The notes under the pieces were generated by a model. The model was not told the DNA's origin and ran no database searches. It worked only from the letters and a program-made list of their open reading frames with translations. DNA of 64,000 nucleotides from JAXGPX01 sp040766745. Lineage in GTDB: Bacteria > Bacillota > Sulfobacillia > Fermentithermobacillales > Fermentithermobacillaceae. This document shows positions 43,476-52,465 of this stretch, one piece after another. The position numbers and the translations under genes are program-made. The stretch lies in assembly GCA_040766745.1 (NCBI GenBank), contig JAXGPX010000002.1, positions 629,425 through 693,424 of the forward strand, given 5' to 3'. Numbering within the stretch: the first letter of the stretch is position 1; each line of letters starts with the position of its first letter.

Positions 43476-43597
43476 TAACGCTAGACACTGGTTTAGCGTT
43501 ATTCTAGGATAGGGCCTATTACGAACTACTTTTGTAAGGCCCACTATTCTAAGTGTAAGCAGGGATTCATGGTGGGGGCAGGGTTCGCCCCCACCAT
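43476..43597 (+). promoter_or_regulatory. Three consecutive hairpins between the binding protein and oppB (system 3)
   Basis: Hairpin 1: TAACGCTA (43476-43483) with TAGCGTTA (43494-43501). Hairpin 2: GGGCCT near 43513 with AGGCCC near 43540, extended by TTAC/GTAA. Hairpin 3: ATGGTGGGGGC (43569-43579) with GCCCCCACCAT (43587-43597), a perfect 11-bp stem with a 7-base loop. None has a strong T-run. They should stabilise the binding-protein message and reduce read-through into oppB. Confidence 0.65.
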
Positions 43598-43623
43598 AGC
43601 CCCTGCAAGAGGAGAGGTAGCAA

Positions 43624-44592
43624 GTGCTTAACTACGTTGCTCGGAGGGTACTGCAGATTATTCCGCTGTTGATCGGAATATCAATAATAAACTTCTTTAT
43701 CATGCACCTTGCGCCGGGGGACCCAGTTCTTCTCTTGACTGATCGCAATGCCACCCAGGAAGAGGTTGCCAGAATCAGGGCGTTATACGGCCTGGACGAA
43801 CCGCTTCATGTTCAGTACGTGAAGTGGTTAACCCGGGTGCTAAAGGGGGACTTTGGCAGGTCCTTTATTGATGGGCGCCCTGTCCTTGATCATATTATGG
43901 ACAGGCTGCCATATACGTTGTACCTGAACTTTCTGGTGATGATACTGATTTATCTGTTCTCTATACCTATAGGTATTACTTCTGCCCTCAAGCAGTACTC
44001 AAAATTTGACCATATTGTTACATTCTTTGCTTTCCTCGGCCAGGCTCTTCCGAGTTTCTGGTTTGCCCTGCTGCTCATATACGCCGTAGGCATAAAATCC
44101 AGCTGGCTGCCAATTTCCGGTGTGGCAACCATAGGGGTCAGCCTGAAAAGGTACGGACTTTGGGCTGTTATTGCTGACCGGGCCAAGTACTTGATCTTAC
44201 CTGTTACTGTTATTTCGTTGGGAAGCATGGCAGGAATCACCCGTTACATGAGGTCAAGCATGTTGGAAGTTATTAGGCAGGATTACATCCGGACAGCCAG
44301 GGCCAAAGGGCTTCCTGAGAGAGTTGTAATCAGGAAACACGCTCTTAGAAACGCCCTTTTGCCCATAGTAACCCTTCTGGGGTTTGAACTTCCCCTTCTC
44401 TTTAGCGGTTCTGCCATAATTGAGACAATTTTCTCATGGCCGGGCCTGGGCTTACTCTCTGTAAGAGCTGTGTTTCAAAGGGACTACCAAGTAGTTATGG
44501 CCCTGAACATGATAGGGGCATTTCTCATGGTCGCAGGGAACTTTCTTTCCGACATTTTGTACGTACTCGTAGACCCAAGAATCAAGTACTAG
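43624..44592 (+). CDS. oppB: Peptide ABC transporter permease OppB (system 3)
   Basis: Permease of 322 aa, six helices; LNYVARRVLQIIPLLIG start and LAPGDPV loop. Coupling loop DYIRTARAKGLPERVVIRKHALRNALLP. GTG start at 43624 with AGAGGAGAGG upstream. It forms the channel with the next gene product. Confidence 0.92.
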   Translation: MLNYVARRVLQIIPLLIGISIINFFIMHLAPGDPVLLLTDRNATQEEVARIRALYGLDEPLHVQYVKWLTRVLKGDFGRSFIDGRPVLDHIMDRLPYTLYLNFLVMILIYLFSIPIGITSALKQYSKFDHIVTFFAFLGQALPSFWFALLLIYAVGIKSSWLPISGVATIGVSLKRYGLWAVIADRAKYLILPVTVISLGSMAGITRYMRSSMLEVIRQDYIRTARAKGLPERVVIRKHALRNALLPIVTLLGFELPLLFSGSAIIETIFSWPGLGLLSVRAVFQRDYQVVMALNMIGAFLMVAGNFLSDILYVLVDPRIKY

Positions 44593-44611
44593 TAGAAGAT
44601 GGTGATGATCT

Positions 44612-45526
44612 GTGGCAGCTGAGAGCAAATTACCCCCTGACCGGCTCGATGACAACTTCGGGGGCGATACTCTAACACTTAAGCCTGAAAGCTATTCCCG
44701 AATGGTTTGGCGCCGGTTTAAGCGTCACAAGTTGGCAATGGTTGGATTGTATTTTTTAATTCTAATGTATGCTGTTGCAATCTTTGCACCCTACATTGCG
44801 CCCCAATCATACCGAACTGTAGATCCTCCCAATAGGCTAAAGGGAATGAGCAGCGAACACCTAATGGGTACGGACCACCTGGGCAGGGACATATTCAGCC
44901 GTGTCATATGGGGGAGCCGAATAAGCTTGTCTGTAGGGTTTGTTGCAGCAGGAGTAGCTGTGTTGCTTGGTACAGTTATCGGTGCGGTCGCAGGGTATTT
45001 TGGCGGCAGAATTGACGACATCCTAATGAGGTTTACTGAAATAGTAATGTCATTCCCCACGTTCTTCCTTTTAATAACTATAATATCTATTGTTGAAAGA
45101 AGCATATTCAATATAATGCTTGTTATTGGACTTACCTCGTGGCCCGGACTTGCAAGGATGGTACGAGGGCAATTCCTGTCTTTGCGTGAGCAGGAGTTTG
45201 TGACGGCGGCTCGGGCTCTTGGCGCGAGCAACAGCAGGATAATCTTCAGGCACATTCTCCCTAACGCCATGGCGCCTATTATTGTTTCTGCCACTCTCAG
45301 AATAGGCGGGGCCATTCTATCAGAGTCCGGCCTGAGCTTCCTGGGGCTTGGGGTTCCCGAACCCTTCCCCAGCTGGGGCAGTATTCTTAATACCGGGCGC
45401 ACAAACTTGCGGCAAGCTCCTTGGATAACCACGTTCCCGGGGATATTCATATTCTTAACTGTTCTAGCCTTCAACTACGTAGGTGACGGCCTGCGAGACG
45501 CCCTGGATCCGAGGCTCAAAGATTAA
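44612..45526 (+). CDS. oppC: Peptide ABC transporter permease OppC (system 3)
   Basis: Permease of 304 aa. GTG start at 44612. Cytoplasmic N-terminus with SRMVWRRFKRHKLAMVGL, six helices, coupling loop EFVTAARALGASNSRIIFRHILPN and C-terminus GDGLRDALDPRLKD. The next gene begins one base after its stop. Confidence 0.92.
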   Translation: MAAESKLPPDRLDDNFGGDTLTLKPESYSRMVWRRFKRHKLAMVGLYFLILMYAVAIFAPYIAPQSYRTVDPPNRLKGMSSEHLMGTDHLGRDIFSRVIWGSRISLSVGFVAAGVAVLLGTVIGAVAGYFGGRIDDILMRFTEIVMSFPTFFLLITIISIVERSIFNIMLVIGLTSWPGLARMVRGQFLSLREQEFVTAARALGASNSRIIFRHILPNAMAPIIVSATLRIGGAILSESGLSFLGLGVPEPFPSWGSILNTGRTNLRQAPWITTFPGIFIFLTVLAFNYVGDGLRDALDPRLKD

Positions 45527-45527
45527 G

Positions 45528-47519
45528 ATGAAAGTCTGGCTGAAGGCTCCAAAGCGGCTTATTCCGGGGTCCAGGATTATTGATGTATGCCCCTGGTTAT
45601 GTGTTGCTCTGGGCTTGTCAGTTTTCATTAACATGGTTTTGCCCGTGGCCAATATAGTAATCTATCCAGGCGTAGCCCGGGCCGCTGAAACCGCGGCTGA
45701 AAATGCGGCTGAAAGTGCTGGTACCATCAACACGAACGATACTCCCGCTCCTGGCAAGATTGAGTCTTTGGCTATATCGTCGTTGGCCGGTAATACAGGG
45801 AAGAAATCTATTTTGCCAGAGTGGCCCGAAGAGTTTGGGCCGCCCCACGATATTACCAGGGCATCAAGGTGGCCGGGATACAAGGCTGTTATGGGGCCTG
45901 ACTCAAATATTTGGTGTGTAACACTGGATGGACTCGTTGCCGGCCAGGGAGATTTTGTCCTAACCCGGATTACCCATGAGATGAATGTCCTTGATAGCCA
46001 CAAAATCACATCCCTTGAAGGGGACATAGTCAATTTCGATGTGGCTGCCGGCGATGATGAAGTAATACTTGCCTGGGCAGAGAAACGTGGCGATGATTTC
46101 TACATTCTTATAAAGGAAATCAGGTGTCTTTCTGAGGGCGTCGAAGAGCTTGGAAAAGGCTCAAATATTGCAGATTGTGTAAGTCTACTAGACACGAGGC
46201 AGTTCTTGATCATCAAGAGCGTAGCAGCAGACATTGCTGTGTCAATTTCAGACGGCCGGTGTTTTATCGGATGGGTCGATCAAGAAGAAGGGCGTCCAGG
46301 GGTATTTGTGTCTGAGCTCCCAGTGGGAATGCTCGATCAGTTGCCAGTAGACGGCCTGGCCCAACCTGCCCAGGGCCCGGAGAACGGCCAGGCAGCAGCC
46401 TCGGTTCCTGTCAACGGGGTTTCCCATGTACGTGAGTTTTCAGACAGAATCCGGCTTTCCAATCCGGCTGTTTCAGTAGGCTCGTTAAAAGTTGCTCCTG
46501 CTCCGGGAGGAGTATGGGTTGTTTGGGTTCAAACCGGCCAAATTGTAAATCAGGTAATGGTTAGGGCTTACGTAGATGGTTCTACCGGGACTGAGCTAAA
46601 AATTATGGATACTACTGCCACTGAGGCACGGGGAATATCCTTGCTGGTTTCAGACGATGGCACATGCCACCTTGTGTTTACCCAAGGACGAATATCCAGA
46701 GGAGGGGTAGGCCGGCCGGTTGTTGTATACGGTACCCTGAAGTCAGATGGCTATTGGATTGTCGAACCGATAAGTATCACTCATGGAGAAGGGCATGTAG
46801 TTGCCCCGTCAGCTGCCTTTGGCGGTGAAGGATTGGAGGTAGCATGGTCAGACAATCGAGACGGCAAGTTTCAGGTACATCATGCTTCGGTACAGATTTC
46901 AAGTAATGTACCTCGGCTGGTTTCTGCCGGCGCGGCTACTCTCTCATCGAAAGAGTGCATGTACCCACAGATATTTGTGTTTCAGAACGGGGCCATAGGA
47001 ATTCTGTATCAGGTTTACCTGAGCGAAGGGGACATGCTTCTTCAAGGGGTCTCGGCCACTGACCCGAGGGAGCCCGGATGGGCGTATTACCTTGGATTGG
47101 ATCTCGAAAGGCCTGTGCAGGACGGGTTCTTCAGGTTGGTTAACGGATTGGCGGCAGCTCTGGTTGTCACCTTGCTGGCAATTCCAAGTCTGGCTGCAGC
47201 AGTAGCCATGACAGCTTTTGCCGACAGGCTAAAGGTATTTTCTGAAACCTGGACAGGGACTTTGCTAAGGTTCCTGTGTCTGTTCGGTGCAATCTTTTTG
47301 CTGAAGCAGCCAGGGGTATGGTTTTATCTTTTTGCACCTGTTTTACCCGGATGGATCGGGTGGTTGTCTTTTGCCCTGGCATCGGCTGCAACCATAAGTC
47401 TATGTTTGCAGTCCAGGCCCAATTTCAGAGACATTTTATTTACTGCTCTAGCGGGAGCATTGTTTGTGTTTTTTGACAGCATGTTTTCCATCATTGTGAA
47501 GGGAGTGGGCTTGTTTTGA
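45528..47519 (+). CDS. Large membrane protein with propeller-like extracellular domain, inside opp operon 3
   Basis: 663 aa, not assignable to a named family. One N-terminal hydrophobic segment (around 22-45) leads to about 470 extracytoplasmic residues, then four or five membrane segments near the end. The extracellular part repeats a blade-like pattern of W-x-(D/E)-x-(R)-x-G followed by a strand: LAWAEKRGDDFYILI, IGWVDQEEGRPGVFV, VVWVQTGQIVNQVMV, VAWSDNRDGKFQVHHA. This resembles BNR/sialidase-type beta-propellers. Start ATG 45528 follows the oppC stop by one base and lacks its own ribosome binding site, so it is coupled to the permease. Confidence 0.7.
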   Translation: MKVWLKAPKRLIPGSRIIDVCPWLCVALGLSVFINMVLPVANIVIYPGVARAAETAAENAAESAGTINTNDTPAPGKIESLAISSLAGNTGKKSILPEWPEEFGPPHDITRASRWPGYKAVMGPDSNIWCVTLDGLVAGQGDFVLTRITHEMNVLDSHKITSLEGDIVNFDVAAGDDEVILAWAEKRGDDFYILIKEIRCLSEGVEELGKGSNIADCVSLLDTRQFLIIKSVAADIAVSISDGRCFIGWVDQEEGRPGVFVSELPVGMLDQLPVDGLAQPAQGPENGQAAASVPVNGVSHVREFSDRIRLSNPAVSVGSLKVAPAPGGVWVVWVQTGQIVNQVMVRAYVDGSTGTELKIMDTTATEARGISLLVSDDGTCHLVFTQGRISRGGVGRPVVVYGTLKSDGYWIVEPISITHGEGHVVAPSAAFGGEGLEVAWSDNRDGKFQVHHASVQISSNVPRLVSAGAATLSSKECMYPQIFVFQNGAIGILYQVYLSEGDMLLQGVSATDPREPGWAYYLGLDLERPVQDGFFRLVNGLAAALVVTLLAIPSLAAAVAMTAFADRLKVFSETWTGTLLRFLCLFGAIFLLKQPGVWFYLFAPVLPGWIGWLSFALASAATISLCLQSRPNFRDILFTALAGALFVFFDSMFSIIVKGVGLF

Positions 47520-47731
47520 AGAAGAGAGTCTTCCAATGGCCCATTTTTCTTCTGGAACTGGTGGTTCTGGTGTTTGCAGCAGCAACTGTCGTTGTAATGC
47601 TAAAGGGATACCCGGTTGAAATAAGCAAGGTGCATCTGGGCCGGGCTATGATCGAAAAAGCAGTTTTCTTGACTTGTGTTGTTTTGCTGGGTTTCATTGA
47701 GAATGCATTTATAAGGAAGAGGAACCGGTAA
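47516..47731 (+). CDS. Small two-helix membrane protein, opp operon 3
   Basis: 71 aa with two hydrophobic segments (residues 9-28 and about 47-62) and a basic C-terminus (FIRKRNR). TTG start overlaps the stop of the large membrane protein by four bases; GAAGGGAG lies upstream. It sits between that gene and oppD, so both may act with the transporter. No family recognised. Confidence 0.65.
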   Translation: MKKRVFQWPIFLLELVVLVFAAATVVVMLKGYPVEISKVHLGRAMIEKAVFLTCVVLLGFIENAFIRKRNR

Positions 47732-47743
47732 GGGGGAACTCAA

Positions 47744-48784
47744 ATGGACGTGGAGCACAATGTGGCTGAAAAGGGGCAGTATCTCCTTGAGGTAAGGAAT
47801 CTAAAGACAACTTTTTATACTTTTGACGGGGTAGTTCCGGCAGTCGACGGGGTTTCCCTTACAGTAAAGCCTGGGGAGACTGTTGGAGTTGTTGGAGAGT
47901 CAGGATGCGGCAAGAGTGTTACCGCTCTTTCTGTAATGGGGCTGATTTCGTATCCTCCGGGCAGGATTGAAGGTGGCGAGATCATATTTGAGGGCGAGGA
48001 TTTGCTCCTGAAATCCCCGGAAGAGATGAGGAATATCAGAGGAGATAAGATAGCCATGATATTCCAGGAGCCTATGACCAGTCTGAACCCTGTATATACC
48101 ATAGGGGATCAGATTGGGGAGGTCCTTGAATTCCATAGGGGCTACACAAAAGAACAAGCCCTGGAAAGAACAGTATCTCTCTTAAACTCTGTGGGAATCC
48201 CAGGCCCTGAGAAGAGAGTCAGCCAGTATCCTCATGAGCTGTCAGGCGGAATGCGCCAGAGGGTTATGATTGCAATGGCCCTTGCATGCGATCCCAAACT
48301 TCTGATAGCCGACGAGCCTACTACAGCCCTTGACGTTACCATACAAGCTCAGATTCTTGAGGTGATGCGGGACGTAAGAGACCGGTTCGGTACTGCAATC
48401 ATGCTCATTACCCACGACTTAGGAGTAGTGGCAGAAATGGCTCAAAAAGTGGTTGTCATGTACCTGGGCCGGATTGTAGAAGAAGGATCTGTACGGGAGA
48501 TTTTTCACAACCCTATGCATCCTTACACCCACGCCCTTTTGAGATCGATTCCTAAATTGGGCGATAAGGTAAAGCGGCTCCATGTCATTCCTGGTGTCGT
48601 ACCACATGCCATGTTTATGCCAGAAGGGTGCAAATTCCACAGCCGCTGCAGGCTCGCTACAGATAAGTGCCGTGAGCAAGAACCCGGGTTGCGTGAACTA
48701 TGCCCCGGACACCTGGTACGATGCTATTACCCTATGGACGAAGATAGCAGGAGACAAGTGGAAGAGGTGACTAGCATTGGATAA
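47744..48784 (+). CDS. oppD: Oligopeptide ABC transporter ATPase OppD (system 3)
   Basis: ATPase of 346 aa. Walker A GESGCGKSV, Q-loop IFQEPMTSLNP (Glu in place of the usual Asp), signature LSGGMRQR, Walker B LLIADEPTTALD, C-terminal CKFHSRCRLATDKC. Good AAGGGGG site before the ATG. It overlaps oppF by 8 bases. Confidence 0.92.
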   Translation: MDVEHNVAEKGQYLLEVRNLKTTFYTFDGVVPAVDGVSLTVKPGETVGVVGESGCGKSVTALSVMGLISYPPGRIEGGEIIFEGEDLLLKSPEEMRNIRGDKIAMIFQEPMTSLNPVYTIGDQIGEVLEFHRGYTKEQALERTVSLLNSVGIPGPEKRVSQYPHELSGGMRQRVMIAMALACDPKLLIADEPTTALDVTIQAQILEVMRDVRDRFGTAIMLITHDLGVVAEMAQKVVVMYLGRIVEEGSVREIFHNPMHPYTHALLRSIPKLGDKVKRLHVIPGVVPHAMFMPEGCKFHSRCRLATDKCREQEPGLRELCPGHLVRCYYPMDEDSRRQVEEVTSIG

Positions 48785-49820
48785 CCCTTTGGATAACCCG
48801 TTAGGTGAAGTTTCTGAAGATGAAGTTACAAAGGATATGCTGAATAACGGTTCACATGATTTTTTACTGGAAGTTCATAATCTAAAAAAGCATTTCCCTC
48901 TCAGAGGAGGCCTTTTCTCTAGGGTTACAGCCTGGAACAAGGCCGTGGATGACGTGTCTTTCAATGTGTTTCACGGGGAGACTCTCGGGCTTGTTGGCGA
49001 AAGCGGTTGTGGCAAGACCACTACGGGTAAATGCATACTGAGGCTGGAGGAACCTACTTCCGGGCAGGTCCTTTTCGAGGGTAAGAACGTCTTGGAAATG
49101 GACGATGAGGAACTCAGGCTTTTGAGAAGGGAAATGCAAATAATCTTTCAGGATCCCTACGGCTCACTTAATCCAAGAATGACTGTAGGCGACATTGTAG
49201 GAGAAGCTTTTACAATTCACAACATAGCTTCTGGCAAGGAGCGGCACGAGAAGGTAGAAGACCTTCTCAGGGTAGTGGGATTGAGCCCGTACCACGCCAG
49301 GCGGTACCCCCATGAGTTCTCCGGCGGCCAGCGCCAGCGCATAGGCATAGCCAGATCCCTTGCTTTAAGGCCCAAACTCATTGTTTGCGATGAGCCTGTT
49401 TCGGCCCTGGACGTATCGATCCAATCCCAGATCCTGAACCTGCTAAATGACCTTCAGGAGCAGTTTCAGCTAACCTATATTTTCATTGCCCATAACTTGA
49501 GCGTAGTTCAGCACATATCCGATCGCATAGGTGTAATGTACCTCGGACGGCTTGTTGAGCTTACTGACAGCGCGGCCCTGTATTCGTCACCCAAACATCC
49601 TTACACTCAGGCACTCCTATCGGCAATTCCCGTACCTGATCCTGACCATCACAAGGGAAGAATTGTCCTTGAAGGTGATGTCCCAAGCTCGCTAAACCCG
49701 CCGCCAGGATGCAGTTTCCATACACGGTGCCAGTACTGCCAGGACATTTGCATGGAAGAGAGGCCAGAATGGAGAGAAATCGAAAAAGGCCACTTCGTAG
49801 CCTGCCACCTCGCCAGATGA
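48777..49820 (+). CDS. oppF: Oligopeptide ABC transporter ATPase OppF (system 3)
   Basis: ATPase of 347 aa. Walker A GESGCGKTT, Q-loop IFQDPYGSLNP, signature FSGGQRQR, Walker B IVCDEPVSALD, C-terminal CSFHTRCQYCQDIC. TTG start with AAGAGGTG; the N-terminus repeats DNPLDNPLG. Last gene of operon 3, followed by REP-like repeats rather than a classic terminator. Confidence 0.92.
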   Translation: MDNPLDNPLGEVSEDEVTKDMLNNGSHDFLLEVHNLKKHFPLRGGLFSRVTAWNKAVDDVSFNVFHGETLGLVGESGCGKTTTGKCILRLEEPTSGQVLFEGKNVLEMDDEELRLLRREMQIIFQDPYGSLNPRMTVGDIVGEAFTIHNIASGKERHEKVEDLLRVVGLSPYHARRYPHEFSGGQRQRIGIARSLALRPKLIVCDEPVSALDVSIQSQILNLLNDLQEQFQLTYIFIAHNLSVVQHISDRIGVMYLGRLVELTDSAALYSSPKHPYTQALLSAIPVPDPDHHKGRIVLEGDVPSSLNPPPGCSFHTRCQYCQDICMEERPEWREIEKGHFVACHLAR

Positions 49821-49827
49821 AACGCGG

Positions 49828-49898
49828 GTGGAACGAGGGGACGGTTCGCGCGTTCCACGTTGGAAGAAACGAGGGGACGGTTCGCGCGTTCCACGTTG
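49828..49898. repeat. REP-like palindromic repeat, two copies
   Basis: A 31-base sequence beginning AACGAGGGGACGG occurs at 49832-49862 and again at 49868-49898 (36-bp period), identical in both. In copy 1 GTGGAACG (49828-49835) pairs with CGTTCCAC (49851-49858). The GGGGACGGTTC core resembles repeats linked to REP-associated transposases in other Bacillota; no transposase is present here. They may also act as a 3' stem for oppF. Confidence 0.7.
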
Positions 49899-50031
49899 TG
49901 TACAATACCGATGAAACGCGTTGGGTGTAGTTCAAGCAGGGAAGTGCACCTGGGCACCAGAATAAGTAGATATGTAAACGGCCTTGAAGTTCAATTCTGG
50001 GGCTGAAAGTTGAATTTACAGGAGGTTCCTA

Positions 50032-50754
50032 ATGTCTCGCCGACGGACTATCTCAACAATACTGATATTCGCAGCAATTGCCGTTGCCGGGTTTATCCTT
50101 GGCAGACTGGTTCTTCCTCGCATTATTCTTAGGAACATGGAGAAGAAAATGGAAGTTTCTGAGTTTCTATGGCACACGGGCCAAAACGCAAACCGAGACC
50201 AAAATCAGAAACCAGCCCTTGTGGCTGCTCTGAATGGAAGTGCCCCTAAGCCTGTGGATGTTACTGCAGCCTTGGCAGAAAGGAAGCCCGACGGAGCTTA
50301 CGAAGCTCTCGAACAAGATTCATCCGAAACCCAGGAGGATGCAAGCCAGGATACAGGATTCCCCGTTAACCCCGAGGATATCCTGGTGGATGTGGATGTT
50401 ACTGAGCAAATAGTAAAGATCATTAAGGATCAAGAGGTCCTCAAGGAGATGATTGCCTCTACCGGCATGGAAGGCCATGAGACCCCTCTTGGGATATTTG
50501 AAATACAGAATCGCGGCACCTGGTTTTTCAGTGACAAGTATAAGCAAGGAGCTAAGTATTGGGTATCTTTCAGGGATTGGGGGCTTTATCTATTTCATTC
50601 TGTTGCCATGGATGAAAACCAGCAAGTCATACCAGAGGAAGAGGCGAAATTGGGCCAGCCGGCTTCCCATGGATGTATCCGCCTTAAGATAGAAGATGCA
50701 AGGTGGATATATGATAACGTTCCGGAAAAGACAAAGGTAGTGGTTCATAGGTAG
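50032..50754 (+). CDS. L,D-transpeptidase (YkuD domain), membrane anchored
   Basis: 240 aa. An N-terminal membrane segment (residues 8-30) and a Glu/Asp-rich linker lead to a YkuD domain with GMEGHETPLGIFEI, FHSVAMD and the catalytic motif ASHGCIRL (Cys nucleophile, His, Arg). It forms 3-3 cross-links or attaches proteins to peptidoglycan; in spore-formers related enzymes act in the spore wall. AGGAGG site. Single gene. Confidence 0.85.
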   Translation: MSRRRTISTILIFAAIAVAGFILGRLVLPRIILRNMEKKMEVSEFLWHTGQNANRDQNQKPALVAALNGSAPKPVDVTAALAERKPDGAYEALEQDSSETQEDASQDTGFPVNPEDILVDVDVTEQIVKIIKDQEVLKEMIASTGMEGHETPLGIFEIQNRGTWFFSDKYKQGAKYWVSFRDWGLYLFHSVAMDENQQVIPEEEAKLGQPASHGCIRLKIEDARWIYDNVPEKTKVVVHR

Positions 50755-50887
50755 CTAGGCGGCAGCCTCGATGGGATGCCACTGTAGCGTCTGTTGTAAT
50801 ATCTCTTATTTATCTGTATCTTTAGTACATGGGCAAATGCACTAAAAGTTGTCGATCCCTATTTTTGCAGCGCGAGGAGAGAATAGT

Positions 50888-51739
50888 GTGAGCAATATCG
50901 CAGTAGTCACCGACAGTACCAGTGACATTCCCAGGACTCTGGCTGAACAACTCGGAATAACTGTTATTCCTCTTTCAGTTGTGCATGAGGGGGTTGTTTA
51001 CCGGGATGGAATTGACATAACTCCTGAGCAGTTCTACTCAATGCTCGAGAAGGCAAAGGAGCTTCCAACCAGTTCGCAACCTTCTCCCAAGCAGTTTATT
51101 GATGTGTACAAGCCCTTGATTGAATCGGGCAAGGAAATATTGTCCTTTCATATTTCCAAAGGTTTGAGCAGTACTGTTGATGCTGCCAGGTTGGCGGCAG
51201 AGCAGTTGGCTCCGGATCGCATACACGTAGTTGATACTCGTTCGATAAGTTTCGGAATAGCCCTACAGGCCATAGAAGCCGCCCGGCTTGCAGCGCAGGA
51301 GATTTGTGCCTCCAGTATTCTTGAACGTTTACTGCGCCTCAAAGAGCAATCTGAGGTTTTGTTCAGCCTTGATACTCTCCATTATCTTCATAAAGGCGGG
51401 CGCATCGGAAAAGTGTCTTCTCTCCTCGGAAATTTACTTAACATAAAGCCCATCGTCCGTGTTGAAGACGGGATTTATGTACCTGTTGGTAAGGTAAGGA
51501 GTGTCAAGCATGCACTTGCCGGAATGGTGGATTATTTGGCACAGAAATTCGGCAGGAACAAGGTTCTTATAGGTGTTGGGCACGGACAGGGCCTTAGCTA
51601 TGCGAAATGCCTTCTTGAACTGGCCATGTCCCGGCTGAACATAGCTGAGGAACCGGTATTATTTGAGGTAGGCCCGGTGATTGGTGTTCATACAGGGCCT
51701 GGCACAGTCGGGATTATCGCTCGGCCGGTGGCGTACTAA
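50888..51739 (+). CDS. DegV family fatty-acid-binding protein
   Basis: 283 aa. DegV/FakB fold: VVTDSTSDIP, an ITVIPLSVV strand, PTSSQPSP, ISKGLSSTVDAA and LHKGGRIGKVSSLLGNLLNIKPIV. FakB proteins bring fatty acids to the kinase FakA; no fakA is in the window. GTG 50888 with GAGGAG is preferred to the open frame from 50849. It is followed by a strong terminator. Confidence 0.9.
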   Translation: MSNIAVVTDSTSDIPRTLAEQLGITVIPLSVVHEGVVYRDGIDITPEQFYSMLEKAKELPTSSQPSPKQFIDVYKPLIESGKEILSFHISKGLSSTVDAARLAAEQLAPDRIHVVDTRSISFGIALQAIEAARLAAQEICASSILERLLRLKEQSEVLFSLDTLHYLHKGGRIGKVSSLLGNLLNIKPIVRVEDGIYVPVGKVRSVKHALAGMVDYLAQKFGRNKVLIGVGHGQGLSYAKCLLELAMSRLNIAEEPVLFEVGPVIGVHTGPGTVGIIARPVAY

Positions 51740-51747
51740 AACAGCGG

Positions 51748-51772
51748 AAGGGGCCGAAAGGCCCCTTTTCTT
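51748..51772 (+). terminator. Rho-independent terminator after degV
   Basis: AAGGGGCC-GAAA-GGCCCCTT with a GNRA-type tetraloop, followed by TTCTTCTT. It lies 9 bases after the stop codon. Confidence 0.9.
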
Positions 51773-51943
51773 CTTGCACAAGGTCACCGGTGTGGCACCA
51801 TAAATGGTTGGCCAGCATTTCCTTCTGGAAGACACAGTGCACAGTTATGGGCAAAACAGTTCAGCGGTACAATTTGGCTGTACAATGACCGAAATTCCGG
51901 CACTCTTGTGAGTCTACCGAATTTTCGCCACCCTTATATGGTG

Positions 51944-52465
51944 TTACCATCCCCGGCCTGGGCCCCAGGAAGGCCCCTGCCACGGCGATCCGCTCCATGT
52001 CCAGCCAAAAGCCAGTATGAGATCGTTCCAGAACATAGCGTCGTGAAGCTCATCTGATGCAAGTTCCATTACGACAGCGGCTACTGCCGGGTCTGAGGTT
52101 ATTGCTGCAAGGTGGCACAGCATGGCGCATTGCCGCAGTTCCATGTTTCGCAGGGCAAAGGCCATTTCAGGCCAGTTTCTGAATTGAGAAAGAGTTATCT
52201 CTGGTTCTGTGTATGGCGTCGGTGACTGCGTTGCGGGGTACATATTATGAAGTAGCCGGAGTCTTTCTATTTCTTCCCTTTCTTCTTGTGCCATCATTTC
52301 AATTCTTCGCCTCAGAGGTTCATTTGGGGCGGTTCTAGCAAGTTCTTCGTAAACGGGGATTTCCGCTTCCTCTGATCTGATGAGCCGATCGATTATCATG
52401 TGGGGGTCCCTGTGACCTCCCATCATATCATCCCACATTGTTTTTAGAGGGGTATCATCCATCAT
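51944..52465 (-). CDS. Ferritin-like domain protein
   Basis: About 173 aa. Helices with paired EExxx/H elements fit a four-helix ferritin-like fold: RSEEAEIPVYEELART, AQEEREEIERLRLLH and later ASDELHDAMFWND. The C-terminal tail GWTWSGSPWQGPSWGPGRGW is rich in Trp, Gly and Pro and unlike the body. Iron binding or spore-coat association (as in CotJC/ferritin-like coat proteins) is possible but not shown. AGGAGGTG sits 5 bases before ATG 52465. Confidence 0.65.
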   Translation of the reverse strand: MMDDTPLKTMWDDMMGGHRDPHMIIDRLIRSEEAEIPVYEELARTAPNEPLRRRIEMMAQEEREEIERLRLLHNMYPATQSPTPYTEPEITLSQFRNWPEMAFALRNMELRQCAMLCHLAAITSDPAVAAVVMELASDELHDAMFWNDLILAFGWTWSGSPWQGPSWGPGRGW

